64,000 nt of DNA from Promicromonospora umidemergens (lineage in GTDB: Bacteria; Actinomycetota; Actinomycetes; Actinomycetales; Cellulomonadaceae): positions 1-64,000 of the forward strand of contig NZ_JAMTCT010000024.1 in NCBI RefSeq assembly GCF_024171995.1, read 5' to 3'. Of this stretch, positions 25,654 through 34,786 are shown one piece after another. A model generated the notes under the pieces. The model had not been told where the DNA came from, made no database searches, and saw only the letters and a list, made by a program, of their open reading frames with translations. The number at the start of each line of letters is the position of its first letter. Position 1 is the stretch's first letter. The position numbers were made by a program, and so were the translations under genes.

Positions 25654-26055
25654 ATGGCGATGACAGAGACGGGGAGCGATCATGCTCCGGACGGTCCAGA
25701 GGCGATGGCGGTGGCGGCCTGCCTGTTCCACGGGTTCTCGGACCCGTCACGGCTGGCGATCCTGCGGCACCTGGCGCTCGGTGAGCACCGGGTCGTCGAT
25801 CTGACCGGGCACCTCGGCCTGGCGCAGTCGACGGTGTCCAAGCACCTGGCCTGCCTGCGGGACTGCGGGCTGGTCGAGTCCCACCCGCAGGGGAGGGCCT
25901 CCGTGTTCTCCCTGAGCCACCCGGAGGCGACGCTCGCGGTGCTGGAGTCCGCCGAGCGGCTGCTCGCCCTGACCGGTGACGCCGTGGCGCTGTGCCCGGT
26001 GTACGGGGTCGACGGCTCCGCCGCGCACGCGACCGTGCGGGACGGTGCGGCATGA
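25654..26055 (+). CDS. ArsR/SmtB-family metal sensor, CmtR-like
   Basis: This 133-residue winged-helix repressor has C67 and C71 in HLACLRDCGLV and C114 in ALCPVYG. That arrangement (two Cys four apart in the recognition helix plus one distal Cys) is the CmtR cadmium/lead site. ATGA overlap couples it to a CDF exporter gene, with a second CDF gene following. It probably represses this operon until Cd, Pb or a similar ion binds. Confidence 0.88.
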   Translation: MAMTETGSDHAPDGPEAMAVAACLFHGFSDPSRLAILRHLALGEHRVVDLTGHLGLAQSTVSKHLACLRDCGLVESHPQGRASVFSLSHPEATLAVLESAERLLALTGDAVALCPVYGVDGSAAHATVRDGAA

Positions 26056-26801
26056 GCGCCGAGCCGGACGCGAACGCGGAAGCCCGGGTGCGGGCGCCAG
26101 GCGACGCGCAGGCGCTGGCGCAGAGGACGGAGCGGCTGACGCGGCGCGGCCTGCGCCTGGCGCAGTTCACGGTCGCCTACAACGTGGTCGAGGGCGTCGT
26201 GGCGATCACGGCGGGCATCGCGGCCGGCCTGGTCTCCGTGATCGGGTTCGGCATCGACTCAGGCATCGAGTCGATCGCCGCAGTGCTCGTGTGGCTCCGG
26301 CTGTCTGCCCGCCTCCGGCACGGCGAGGCCGACGAGCGCAAGGAGCGGATCACGCTGCGGCTCGTGGCGATCACGTTCTTCCTGCTGGCCGGCTACGTGA
26401 CGGTCGAGGGCATCCGCAGCCTCGTGGTCGGCGAGACGCCGCAGAGCTCGCCGGTCGCCGTCGGGCTCCTGATCGCGTCGCTCGTCGTCATGCCGCTGCT
26501 GGCCGCTGCCAAGCGCCGCGTCGGGCTGGCCCTGGCGGACCCGCTCATCCTCGCAGACGCCGCGGAGACCCGGATCTGCGTGCTGCTGTCCGTCTCCACG
26601 CTGCTCGGTCTCGTGATCTTCGCGCTGACGGGCGCCGGCTGGGTGGACGCCGTGGCCGGGTTCGTGATCGCGGCCTTCGCCATCCACGAGGGCCGTGAGG
26701 CGTGGGAGGGCGAGCTGGAGCACGACCACGGCCACGATGTCGACGATGATGGGGACCATGACCATGGCGCCGACCACGGGAGGACCGCCGTCGATGGCTG
26801 A
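26052..26801 (+). CDS. Cation diffusion facilitator-like transporter with His/Asp-rich tail
   Basis: This 249-residue membrane protein has about six helices. GFGIDSGIESIAA in helix 2 and ILADAAETRICV in helix 5 carry the acidic metal-site residues. The C-terminal tail (EHDHGHDVDDDGDHDHGADH) is a metal-binding stretch instead of the usual folded cytoplasmic domain. It starts at ATG 26052, overlapping the sensor stop by 4 nt, and is overlapped by the next gene by 8 nt. It should export a divalent metal sensed by the CmtR-like protein. Confidence 0.85.
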   Translation: MSAEPDANAEARVRAPGDAQALAQRTERLTRRGLRLAQFTVAYNVVEGVVAITAGIAAGLVSVIGFGIDSGIESIAAVLVWLRLSARLRHGEADERKERITLRLVAITFFLLAGYVTVEGIRSLVVGETPQSSPVAVGLLIASLVVMPLLAAAKRRVGLALADPLILADAAETRICVLLSVSTLLGLVIFALTGAGWVDAVAGFVIAAFAIHEGREAWEGELEHDHGHDVDDDGDHDHGADHGRTAVDG

Positions 26802-27717
26802 CCACCAGCACCACCACGGTGCGCACGCCGAACAGGGCAACCGGCGGCGCCTGGCGTTCGCGTTCGGGATCACGGCGGCGGTCTTCCTGGCCCAGGCGGT
26901 CGGCGCCGTGGTCACGGGCAGCCTCGCGCTCCTGGTCGACACCGGGCACATGCTCACCGACGTCGCGGGCCTCGGTATCGCGCTGTTCGCGGCGTCGCTC
27001 GCGCTGCGGCCGCCGTCGCCGCGCAGGACGTGGGGCTTCCGGCGGGCCGAGATCCTGGCGGCGCTGGCCCAGGCCGCCGTGCTGCTCGCCGTCGGCATCT
27101 ACGCGCTGATCGAGGGGGTGGGCCGCCTGACCGGCCCGGCACAGGCGCCCGGGCCGGGCCTGCTGGTGTTCGGCATCGTCGGCCTGGTCGGGAACGTCGT
27201 GGCGCTGCTGGTGCTGGCGGGCGGCAGGTCGGCGTCGCTCAACCTGCGGGCCGCCTTCCTCGAGGTGGCGAACGACGCGCTCGGGTCGGTCGCGGTGATC
27301 GTGGCGGCCGTGGTGATCGCGACCACCGGGTGGCAGCGGGCCGACGCCGTCGCCGGGCTCGTCATCGCGGTGCTGATCCTGCCACGGGCGGCGAAGGTCC
27401 TGGCCGACTCGGCGAACGTGCTGCTGGAGTCCACGCCTGCCGGGATCGACCTCGACCTGGTGCGGGCCCGGCTGCTGGAGGTGGAGAACGTCGAGTCGGT
27501 GCACGACCTGCACGCCTCCCTCGTCGCCACCGGCCTGCCGACCATCAGCGCGCACGTGGTGGTGCGGGACGCCTGCTTCCGCGACGGGCACGCCCCGCCG
27601 GTCCTCGACGCCCTGCAGCGGTGCGTGGCCACCGAGTTCGACGTTCCGGTCGAGCACTCGACCTTCCAGCTCGAACCGGCCGAGCACGCGCGCCACGAGG
27701 CGCCGACGCACGCGTGA
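26794..27717 (+). CDS. CzcD-type cation diffusion facilitator
   Basis: This 307-residue protein has a His-rich N-terminus (MADHQHHHGAHAE) and six helices. The metal site is HMLTD in helix 2 and AFLEVANDALGS in helix 5, followed by a cytoplasmic domain with HDLHASLVATGLPTISAHVVV. It exports Zn, Cd or Co in exchange for protons. GGGAGG precedes ATG 26794. Two different CDF proteins in one operon suggest hetero-partners or different ion ranges. Confidence 0.93.
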   Translation: MADHQHHHGAHAEQGNRRRLAFAFGITAAVFLAQAVGAVVTGSLALLVDTGHMLTDVAGLGIALFAASLALRPPSPRRTWGFRRAEILAALAQAAVLLAVGIYALIEGVGRLTGPAQAPGPGLLVFGIVGLVGNVVALLVLAGGRSASLNLRAAFLEVANDALGSVAVIVAAVVIATTGWQRADAVAGLVIAVLILPRAAKVLADSANVLLESTPAGIDLDLVRARLLEVENVESVHDLHASLVATGLPTISAHVVVRDACFRDGHAPPVLDALQRCVATEFDVPVEHSTFQLEPAEHARHEAPTHA

Positions 27718-27765
27718 CGGCGCCCGGCGGGCCCGGCGTCGACCCGGGCCGGGCTGCGGCGCCGG

Positions 27766-28386
27766 TCAGCCCGCCGGTGTGCTCGCCGGACCGCAGACGC
27801 GCTCGACCAGGTAGCGCCAGCCCGCGTCGAAGGAGGCGGTGAGCGCGGGTCGGTCCAGCTCGGGGGTATCGAAGAGCTGGAGCAGGAGCGGCCCCTCCAG
27901 CGCGGACGTGAGCTGGCCGGCGAGCAGGTCGACGTCGGCCCCCGGCAGGTCGAGCTCGCGCAGCAGCACCCGGATGTGGATCTGGGACATCGGCGGGCGG
28001 CGGCCGCCCGGCTGGCGGCCGCCGACCGCGGCGCGGGCGATGTCCTGGTTCTCCGCGAGGAAGCGGATGCGGGCGGATCCGTAGGCGACGAGGCGGTCGA
28101 CCGGCGGGGCGCCGGGGCCGAGCGGCGGCGGGCCCGAGAGGATCTCCTGCTGCAGCGCGCGCTCGTTGTCGTCCAGGAGCGCCTGGAAGATTCCCGCCCG
28201 GGTCCCGAACCGCCGGAACACCGTGCCCTTGCCCAGCCCGGAGCGCTCGGCGAGCCGGTCCATCGTGAGGCAGCCCGGCCTGTCCTCCGCCAAGAGCTCG
28301 CGCGCGGTGGCGAGCAGCCGCTGCCGGTTGCGCGCCGCGTCGGCGCGCTCGGGGTGCGGAGCGCCCCAGGTCAGCGGTGTACTCAT
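27766..28386 (-). CDS. TetR-family transcriptional regulator
   Basis: This 206-residue protein has an HTH at residues about 20-65 (MDRLAERSGLGKGTVFRRFG) and a ligand-binding C-terminal half. It is divergent from the nitroreductase-like gene at 28472 with an 85-bp gap, so it probably represses that gene. The inducer is unknown. Confidence 0.86.
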   Translation of the reverse strand: MSTPLTWGAPHPERADAARNRQRLLATARELLAEDRPGCLTMDRLAERSGLGKGTVFRRFGTRAGIFQALLDDNERALQQEILSGPPPLGPGAPPVDRLVAYGSARIRFLAENQDIARAAVGGRQPGGRRPPMSQIHIRVLLRELDLPGADVDLLAGQLTSALEGPLLLQLFDTPELDRPALTASFDAGWRYLVERVCGPASTPAG

Positions 28387-28471
28387 TTCCGGATGCTATC
28401 GGGAATCGGGTAAGCGGGGTAAAGTCCGGTTATGTCGACCGGTACGGCCGACCGAGACTGTGGAGGACGAC

Positions 28472-28903
28472 ATGGCAGACATGAACACCGGTGTCATCGA
28501 GGCGTTCCGGGCGAACGCGGGCGTGCTGGGCGACGACGTCGCGGGCGGGCACTTCACCGGCAAGCGCCTGGTGCTGCTGCACCACGTGGGCCGGGCCAGC
28601 GGCAAGGAGTACGTGACGCCGCTCGTGGCCGCGACCGACGGCGACGCCTACGTGGTCACCGGCTCGCTCGGTGGCGCGCCCAAGGACCCGGCCTGGGTGG
28701 CGAACGTCGAGGACGGCCCCGGCGAGACCACCATCGAGGTCGAGGACAGGACCATCCGGGTGAAGGCCACCGTGGTCCGGGCGGGGGAGCCCGACTGGGA
28801 GCGGCTCTACGGCATCTGGGCCGAGTACTGGCCGGACGCCAAGGAGTACGAGACCCACACCGACCGCAAGTTCCCCGTCATCCGGCTCGAGCCGAGCGCC
28901 TGA
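28472..28903 (+). CDS. Deazaflavin (F420)-dependent nitroreductase-family protein
   Basis: This 143-residue protein is of the Ddn/DUF385 (PNPOx-like) type. GKRLVLLHHVGRASGKEYVTP is the family N-terminal motif, followed by DGDAYVVTGSLGGAPKDPAWVANV and a C-terminal ETHTDRKFPVIRLEP. Members bind F420 and reduce nitro-compounds, quinones or enones. GGAGG lies 8 nt before the ATG. F420 dependence here is from family knowledge only. Confidence 0.85.
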   Translation: MADMNTGVIEAFRANAGVLGDDVAGGHFTGKRLVLLHHVGRASGKEYVTPLVAATDGDAYVVTGSLGGAPKDPAWVANVEDGPGETTIEVEDRTIRVKATVVRAGEPDWERLYGIWAEYWPDAKEYETHTDRKFPVIRLEPSA

Positions 28904-28924
28904 GCTCGCCCGCTCGGCTTCCCG

Positions 28925-30049
28925 TCAGCCGACGGACCGGACGAACTCCCGGACGCGCGCCGCCATCTCGCCGGGCACCTCGCCGACCGTGAAGTGTCCG
29001 CCCTCCGCCAGGCGGTCGAACACGTGCAGGTCGAGGTAGTGGCGGCGCGCGAGCGACTCGGGGTACGTCCGCTCGTGCAGCTGGACGAACACGGCCGCAG
29101 GCACCCCGGTGGGCGGGATCGGGCCGGGCTGGTCGGCGCCCTCGTAGTACGGCCGGAACGACGACGCGATCGTCTGCGTCGCCCAGTAGATGGTCGCCTC
29201 GGTGAGGATGCGGTCCCGCGAGATGCGGCGTTCCACCGCGGCGGGGTCGCCCGGCGGGGTGTCGCTCCACTCGACCAGCTTCTCGGTGAGCCACGCGAGC
29301 AGGCCGGCGGGGGAGTCGTTGAGAGCGGTCGCGAGGGTGTCGGGCCGGGTGGCCTGGAGGTGCCCGTAGGCGCCGTCGGTCCGGTGCTTCGCGGCGAGCT
29401 CGTCGAAGAACTCCTTCGCCGCCGGGTCGGTGAGGGCGGCGCGCTCCTCGTCGGTGGGGAAGTGCGCGTGCGTGGCCACGATCCCCGCCACGTGCTCCGG
29501 GTAGCTGGCGGCGATGAGGTCGCTCACGTTGGCCGTGACGTCCTCGCCGTAGGTGAAGTACCGCTCGTGGCCGAGCGTCTCCGTCATCAGCGTGTGCATC
29601 GTCGCGGCCAGCCGCTTCTCGGACAGCTCGCCCTCCGCGTACGGTGTGGAGAACCCGAACCCGGGCAGGCTCGCCACGACGACGTGGAAGTCGGGCAGCA
29701 GGTCGGCGAAGTCGAGCTGCAGGGCGAACGTGTGCGGCCAGCCGTGCAGCACCAGGAGCGCCGGGGCGTCCGGTCGTTCGGAACGCAGGTGCACGAAGTG
29801 CAGGTCGGTGTCGCCGACCTCGGCCAGGAACTGCGGGTGCGTGTTGAGCCAGGCCTCACGCGCCCGCCAGTCCCAGCTGATCCACTGGTCGACGAGCTCG
29901 CGCAGGTAGGCGGCGGTCATGCCCGACGCCGGTCGCCGGGGCGAGTCGTCCGGGATCCGGCTGCGTGCCAGCCGGTCGCGCAGGTCGGTCAGGACCTGGT
30001 CGGGGACGTGGATCGTGAAGGGCCTCGGCTCGCTCAGGGGCTTGCTCAT
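28925..30049 (-). CDS. Epoxide hydrolase with EHN domain (alpha/beta hydrolase)
   Basis: This 374-residue protein has an N-terminal EHN domain (FTIHVPDQVLTDLRDRLARSR) followed by an alpha/beta hydrolase core. The oxyanion motif is LHGWPHTF. The nucleophile elbow is YGEDVTANVSD, with Asp in place of Ser as in epoxide hydrolases, and the catalytic His is in AEGGHFTVGEVP. It opens epoxides to diols. ATG 30049 was chosen because it gives the usual N-terminus; a GTG at 30079 is possible. It is divergent from the GntR gene of the hydroxyproline cluster. Confidence 0.85.
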   Translation of the reverse strand: MSKPLSEPRPFTIHVPDQVLTDLRDRLARSRIPDDSPRRPASGMTAAYLRELVDQWISWDWRAREAWLNTHPQFLAEVGDTDLHFVHLRSERPDAPALLVLHGWPHTFALQLDFADLLPDFHVVVASLPGFGFSTPYAEGELSEKRLAATMHTLMTETLGHERYFTYGEDVTANVSDLIAASYPEHVAGIVATHAHFPTDEERAALTDPAAKEFFDELAAKHRTDGAYGHLQATRPDTLATALNDSPAGLLAWLTEKLVEWSDTPPGDPAAVERRISRDRILTEATIYWATQTIASSFRPYYEGADQPGPIPPTGVPAAVFVQLHERTYPESLARRHYLDLHVFDRLAEGGHFTVGEVPGEMAARVREFVRSVG

Positions 30050-30111
30050 GCAGGAGACGCTACGACGAGCCTCTGACACCGGGTCGTGTCACGACGACGG
30101 ACTCAGGCGTA

Positions 30112-30129
30112 GCAGTAGTATATTACTGC
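30112..30129. promoter_or_regulatory. Palindromic operator candidate before the hydroxyproline GntR gene
   Basis: GCAGTAGTATATTACTGC is an 18-bp palindrome with one mismatched pair, in an unusually AT-rich patch 29-46 bp before the GntR start. The spacing and symmetry fit an autoregulatory GntR site. Confidence 0.6.
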
Positions 30130-30157
30130 CGTTGTCCGGCCGGCCCGGGAGTGCCCC

Positions 30158-30838
30158 ATGAGCGCAGCAGCACCGACCCCGTCCCTCCGTCGCCTTCCGC
30201 AGGTCGCGAGCCTGCGCGAGCAGGTTCACGGCGCCCTCGTCGCGGCCCTCGTCACGGGCGAGCTGGAGCCCGGCGAGCTCGTCTCCGTGCCGACCCTCGC
30301 CGCGCGGTTCGACGTGTCCGCGACCCCGGTCCGCGAGGCGGTGCTGGACCTGGAGCGCCGGGGCTTCCTGGAGGCGGTGCGGAACAAGGGGTTCCGCGTC
30401 ACTCGGGTGAGCGACGAGACGCTGCGGCACGTCGCCGCCGTCCGTCTGGTGATCGAGCCGGTCTGGATGGAGCGGCTGGCGGGGTCGTTCCCGGTGGGCC
30501 GGCTCCCGGAGCTTCGTGCGCTCGCCGACGAGATCGTCGAGTGCGCGCGCGCCGGCGACCTGATCGCCTACCTGCAGGCCGACCAGGCGTTCCACCTGCG
30601 GCTGACCGCCCTGCTGGGCAACCCGGTGGCCGGCGAGATCGTGTCCGACCTGCGGGACAGGGCGCGGCTCCTCGGGCTGTCGGCCATGGTCGCTGGCGGC
30701 ACGCTGGTCGGCTCCGCCCAGGAGCACCATGAGCTGCTCGACCTGCTGGCGGCCGGCGACGGACCGGGCGCCAGGGCGCTCATGGAACGGCACATCGGGC
30801 ACTCGCTGGGCACGTGGGCGGGCAGGCCGGAGGACTGA
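30158..30838 (+). CDS. GntR-family regulator (FCD) of the hydroxyproline cluster
   Basis: This 226-residue protein has the winged helix at about residues 18-80 (LAARFDVSATPVREAVLDLE) and an FCD domain. The metal-site residues appear in QADQAFHLRL and QEHHELLD. It lies 63 nt upstream of the oxidoreductase genes on the same strand. By position it controls hydroxyproline degradation, probably through the palindrome at 30112. Confidence 0.87.
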   Translation: MSAAAPTPSLRRLPQVASLREQVHGALVAALVTGELEPGELVSVPTLAARFDVSATPVREAVLDLERRGFLEAVRNKGFRVTRVSDETLRHVAAVRLVIEPVWMERLAGSFPVGRLPELRALADEIVECARAGDLIAYLQADQAFHLRLTALLGNPVAGEIVSDLRDRARLLGLSAMVAGGTLVGSAQEHHELLDLLAAGDGPGARALMERHIGHSLGTWAGRPED

Positions 30839-30901
30839 TCGGCCCGGCACGGGCGCAGCACGGACCGAAGCGGGACCGAGACCAGCCAGCGAGGGGTGGA
30901 C

Positions 30902-32113
30902 ATGGCAGCGGACGTCGTGATCGTCGGTGCCGGGATCGTCGGCGCGGCGTGCGCGCGAGCCCTCGCCCGGGCGGGCGCCCGGGTCGTCGTGCTCGACCGC
31001 GGCGCTGCCGCCGCCGGCACGAGCGCCCACGGTGAGGGCAACCTGCTGGTCTCCGACAAGGGGCCCGGCCCGGAGCTGGAGCTGGCCAAGGTGTCGCTGC
31101 GCCGGTGGGCCGTCCTCGCGGACGAGCTGGCGGACGAGCTCGGGCCGCGGTTCCCGTCCGTCGAGCACGACACCAAGGGCGGTCTCGTGGTCGTCACCTC
31201 CGCCGACGGCCTGACCGGCCTGCGCCGGTTCGCCGCTGCCCAGCGGGCTTCCGGCGTCGAGGCCGTGCAGGTGAGCGCCGACCGGGCCCGCGAGCTCGAG
31301 CCGGACCTGGCGCCCGGTGTGCTGGGCGCCGTCCACTATCCGCAGGATGCCCAGGTGCAGCCCGTGGCGGCCGCGGAGGCCCTGCTCGCCTCAGCGCGCC
31401 GAGCCGGCGCCGACGTCCGCACCGGCGTCGAGGTGACCGGCCCGCTGCTCGGCGCCGGCGGGGCGCTGGCCGGCGTCGCCACCTCGCGGGGCGAGATCCC
31501 CGCCGGCGCCGTCGTCGTGGCGGCCGGACCCTGGTCCGGCGAGGTCGCCGAACGGCTCGGCTCGCGGATCGCCGTGCGGCCGCGCCGCGGGATGGTGCTC
31601 GTGACCACCCCGATGCCCCAGCGCATCCGGCACAAGGTCTACGACGGCGACTACTTCGCCGCCACGCAGTCGGCAGGCGCGGAGCTGCAGACGTCCGCCG
31701 TCGTCGAGTCGACGCGGGGCGGGACGGTGCTGATCGGGTCGAGCCGGGAGCAGGTCGGGTTCGACGACCGGCTGCGCACCGAGGTGCTCGCCCAGCTGGC
31801 GCGGCGGGCCGTCGCGGTGTTCCCGTTCCTTGCGCGCACCAACGTCATGCGGTCCTACCTGGGCTTCCGTCCGTACATGCCCGACCACCTCCCGGTGATC
31901 GGTCCCGACCCGGCCCGCGCGGGGCTGTGGTTCGCCACCGGGCATGAGGGCGCCGGTGTCGGGCTGGCCCCCACCACCGGCGACCTGATCGCCGCGCAGC
32001 TGCTGGGGCTCGAGCTCCCGGCCGACCCGCGTCCCTTCGCCGTCGACCGGCCGAGCCTTGCCGAGGCCGAGCCTTGCGCACCCCGACCACCCGTGCAGGA
32101 GGTGCGGTCATGA
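30902..32113 (+). CDS. FAD-dependent D-amino-acid dehydrogenase subunit (D-hydroxyproline dehydrogenase, HcnC-like)
   Basis: This 403-residue protein has the dinucleotide-binding motif VVIVGAGIVGAACARAL at residues about 4-20 and a DAO fold. The C-terminal segment GLWFATGHEGAGVGLAPTTG is typical of glycine/D-amino acid oxidases. GAGGGG lies 7 nt before ATG 30902. In the hydroxyproline pathway this subunit oxidises cis-4-hydroxy-D-proline to pyrroline-4-hydroxy-2-carboxylate. It overlaps the following small iron-sulphur gene by 4 nt, and the three genes together match heteromeric HcnABC-like dehydrogenases. Confidence 0.88.
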   Translation: MAADVVIVGAGIVGAACARALARAGARVVVLDRGAAAAGTSAHGEGNLLVSDKGPGPELELAKVSLRRWAVLADELADELGPRFPSVEHDTKGGLVVVTSADGLTGLRRFAAAQRASGVEAVQVSADRARELEPDLAPGVLGAVHYPQDAQVQPVAAAEALLASARRAGADVRTGVEVTGPLLGAGGALAGVATSRGEIPAGAVVVAAGPWSGEVAERLGSRIAVRPRRGMVLVTTPMPQRIRHKVYDGDYFAATQSAGAELQTSAVVESTRGGTVLIGSSREQVGFDDRLRTEVLAQLARRAVAVFPFLARTNVMRSYLGFRPYMPDHLPVIGPDPARAGLWFATGHEGAGVGLAPTTGDLIAAQLLGLELPADPRPFAVDRPSLAEAEPCAPRPPVQEVRS

Positions 32114-32424
32114 CGTCGTACCGGCTACCCGCGGAGCTCGACCCCGCCCGACCTGCCGCAGACAGCCCCCTGACCATCCGGGTGGACGGCGAGCCGGTCA
32201 CCGGGGCGGCCGGGCAGACGATCGCCGGCGTGCTGCTCGGTGCCGGACGGCGCCAGTGGCGCACCACCGCCGACGGCGCGCCCCGCGGTGTGTTCTGCGG
32301 GATCGGCGTGTGCTTCGACTGTCTCGTCGAGGTCAACGGGCTGCGCGACGTGCGCGCCTGCCTGCGGCGTGCGCAGGACGGCGACGTCGTGGCCCGCCAG
32401 GGCGGATCGGAGGCCACCGCATGA
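32110..32424 (+). CDS. Small [2Fe-2S] subunit of D-hydroxyproline dehydrogenase (HcnA-like)
   Basis: This 104-residue ferredoxin-like protein has the cluster ligands in FCGIGVCFDC and a fourth cysteine in RDVRACLR, as in HcnA-type subunits. It links the two flavoprotein subunits electronically. ATGA overlaps exist at both ends (32110-32113 and 32421-32424). Confidence 0.88.
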   Translation: MTSYRLPAELDPARPAADSPLTIRVDGEPVTGAAGQTIAGVLLGAGRRQWRTTADGAPRGVFCGIGVCFDCLVEVNGLRDVRACLRRAQDGDVVARQGGSEATA

Positions 32425-33848
32425 GGAACGTGGTCGTGGTCGGCGCGGGACCAGCGGGGCTCGCTGCCGCCCGGGCGGCAGCGGTGGCCGGGGCGCAGGT
32501 CACGCTGCTCGACGCCGCCGACGGGCTCGGCGGCCAGTACTGGCGCCACCTGCCTGCCGACCGGCCGGCCGCCCGTGAAGGCGTGCTGCACCACAGGTGG
32601 GCGACGTTCGGCGGGCTGAGCGACGTGCTGCGCGCGCACCCCGCCGTGACGGTGCTCCCGTCGGCGCAGGTGTGGTCCCTCGAACGCCTCGACGGTGGCG
32701 TCCGCCTCAACGTCCTGCTCGGGGAGCCCGACGGCGCGGGGCGCTCGGCCCGGACGTTCGAGCCGGACGCCCTGGTGCTGGCGACCGGCGCCCACGACCG
32801 GACCCTGCCGTTCCCCGGCTGGCAGCTCCCCGGCGTCTGCTCGGCCGGGGCGGCGCAGGCGCTGGCGAAGGGAGAGTGGGTCGCCGTCGGACGGCGCGTC
32901 GTCGTCGCAGGCGCCGGGCCGTTCCTCCTCCCCGTCGCGGCGTCGCTGCTGCGGACCGGTGCCACCGTCGTCGGCGTGCACGAGGCCGGCCGGGTCGGCG
33001 CCCTCGCGCGCGGCTGGCTGAGCCGGCCCTGGGAGCTCGCCGGTGCGGCCGGAAAGGCCGGCGAGCTCGCCGGATACGTCCGTGACCTGGTGCGCCACTC
33101 CGTGCCGTGGCGGCCTGGCGAGGCAGTGGTGGCCGCGCACGGCGACGGTCAGGTCGAAGCGGTGACCGTGGCCCGCCTGGACGAGCGCTGGGCTCCGGTC
33201 GCCGGGACGGAGCGGGTGGTCGAGGCCGACGCGGCGTGCGTCAGCCACGGCTTCACGCCGCGTCTCGAGCTGGCGATCGCTGCCGGGTGCGCTCTCGCGC
33301 CGAGCCGGTTCGTGGTCGTCGACGACAGCCAGGCCACGTCCGTCCCCGGAGTGTGGGCCGCCGGCGAGCTCACGGGCATCGGCGGCGCCGACGCCGCGCT
33401 CGCCGAGGGTGCCGTGGCCGGGACGGCGGCCGCGGGCGGCGACACCGGTGCGGCCGCCGCCCGCCGGGCCGTCCGTGCGCGGGACCGGGCGCGCGGCTTC
33501 GCTGCCCGCATCGAGGCGGCGCACGGTGTGGGCGGCGGGTGGACCGGCTGGCTGCGTGACGACACCGTCGTCTGCCGCTGCGAGGAGACCACCTACGGCC
33601 GCGTCCGCGAGGTGGTGGAGCTGACCGGGTCGCACGAGACCCGCTCGGTGAAGCTCACGAGCCGCGCAGGGCTCGGCCCGTGCCAGGCACGGATGTGCGG
33701 CCGCACGCTCCAGGAGCTCCTTGGCGATCCGACGCCGTCCGTCGACCGCCGTCCCCTCGTCGTCCCGGTACGGCTCGGCGACCTCGCCGCGCTGCGCTCG
33801 GCGGCACCGACCCCCGCAGCACCCCGACCCGGAGGAGACCGGACATGA
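32421..33848 (+). CDS. FAD/NAD(P)-binding subunit with BFD-like [2Fe-2S] domain (HcnB-like)
   Basis: This 475-residue protein has an N-terminal VVVVGAGPAGLAAARAAAVA FAD motif, then GGQYWRHLP and ATGAHDRTLPFPGW. It ends in a Cys-rich domain with VVCRCEETTYG and LGPCQARMCG that should bind a second [2Fe-2S] cluster. It is the electron-accepting subunit of the dehydrogenase. It overlaps both neighbouring genes by 4 nt. Confidence 0.88.
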   Translation: MRNVVVVGAGPAGLAAARAAAVAGAQVTLLDAADGLGGQYWRHLPADRPAAREGVLHHRWATFGGLSDVLRAHPAVTVLPSAQVWSLERLDGGVRLNVLLGEPDGAGRSARTFEPDALVLATGAHDRTLPFPGWQLPGVCSAGAAQALAKGEWVAVGRRVVVAGAGPFLLPVAASLLRTGATVVGVHEAGRVGALARGWLSRPWELAGAAGKAGELAGYVRDLVRHSVPWRPGEAVVAAHGDGQVEAVTVARLDERWAPVAGTERVVEADAACVSHGFTPRLELAIAAGCALAPSRFVVVDDSQATSVPGVWAAGELTGIGGADAALAEGAVAGTAAAGGDTGAAAARRAVRARDRARGFAARIEAAHGVGGGWTGWLRDDTVVCRCEETTYGRVREVVELTGSHETRSVKLTSRAGLGPCQARMCGRTLQELLGDPTPSVDRRPLVVPVRLGDLAALRSAAPTPAAPRPGGDRT

Positions 33849-34771
33849 ACCAGCGCTTCGACCTCGGCGGCGTGATCGTCGCTACCACCCTCGCCTTCAC
33901 GCCGGACGACTCCGCACCGGCGGGGCTCGCCGTCGACTACGACCGCTTCGCCGCGCACTGCGAGCTCCTGCTCGACAACGGCTGCCGGGGTGTGGGCCCG
34001 AACGGCTCGCTGGGGGAGTACTCGTCGCTGACCGACGACGAGCGCCGCCGCGTGGTCCAGACCGCCGTCCGGACGGTGGGGGACCGCGGCCTCGTCGTCG
34101 CGGGGGTGCACGGCGTCGGCTCGCACCAGGCCAGGCAGTGGGCCGAGCTCGCGGCGCAGGACGGGGCCGACGCCGTCCTGCTCCTGCCGCCCACCATCTA
34201 CCGTGCGAACCGCTCCGAGGTGCTCGCCCACTACGCCGCCGTCAACGAGGTGGGCATCCCGATCATGGTCTACAACAACCCGTTCGACACCAAGGTCGAC
34301 CTGACCCCGGACCTTCTCGCCGAGCTTGCGCAGCTCGAGAACGTGGTGGCCGTGAAGGAGTTCTCCGGCGACGTGCGGCGCGTGCTGGAGATCAAGGAGC
34401 TCGCCCCGGACCTTGACGTGATCGCCGGCGCCGACGACCTGCTCTTCGAGTCGCTGGTGGCGGGCGCGACCGGCTGGTTCGCCGGCTACCCGAACGCGTT
34501 CCCGCGCGAGGCCGTCGAGATCTACACCCTGGTCGCCGACGGCAGGATCGCCGAGGCCCGGGAGCTGTACTCGCATCTCGTGCCGGCGTTCCGGTGGGAC
34601 TCCCGGACCGAGTTCGTGCAGGCGATCAAGCTCTCGATCGACCTGGCCGGGCAGAGCTACGGCGGGCCGACCCGCCCGCCGCGCGGTCCGCTCAGCGCCG
34701 AGCACGAGGCCCAGGTGCGCAAGGACACCGAGGCGGCGCTCAGCTACATCGCCACCCGAACCCCTCGTTGA
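33845..34771 (+). CDS. 1-pyrroline-4-hydroxy-2-carboxylate deaminase (DHDPS/NAL family)
   Basis: This 308-residue aldolase-fold protein has the Schiff-base K171 in VVAVKEFSGD, Y143 in IMVYNNP, and the G-x-x-GE motif in GPNGSLGEYSSL. In hydroxyproline clusters this family removes ammonia from pyrroline-4-hydroxy-2-carboxylate to give alpha-ketoglutarate semialdehyde. It overlaps the HcnB-like gene by 4 nt and precedes the epimerase. Assignment relies on context as well as the family. Confidence 0.85.
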   Translation: MNQRFDLGGVIVATTLAFTPDDSAPAGLAVDYDRFAAHCELLLDNGCRGVGPNGSLGEYSSLTDDERRRVVQTAVRTVGDRGLVVAGVHGVGSHQARQWAELAAQDGADAVLLLPPTIYRANRSEVLAHYAAVNEVGIPIMVYNNPFDTKVDLTPDLLAELAQLENVVAVKEFSGDVRRVLEIKELAPDLDVIAGADDLLFESLVAGATGWFAGYPNAFPREAVEIYTLVADGRIAEARELYSHLVPAFRWDSRTEFVQAIKLSIDLAGQSYGGPTRPPRGPLSAEHEAQVRKDTEAALSYIATRTPR

Positions 34772-34786
34772 GCGACAGGAGGCGCC

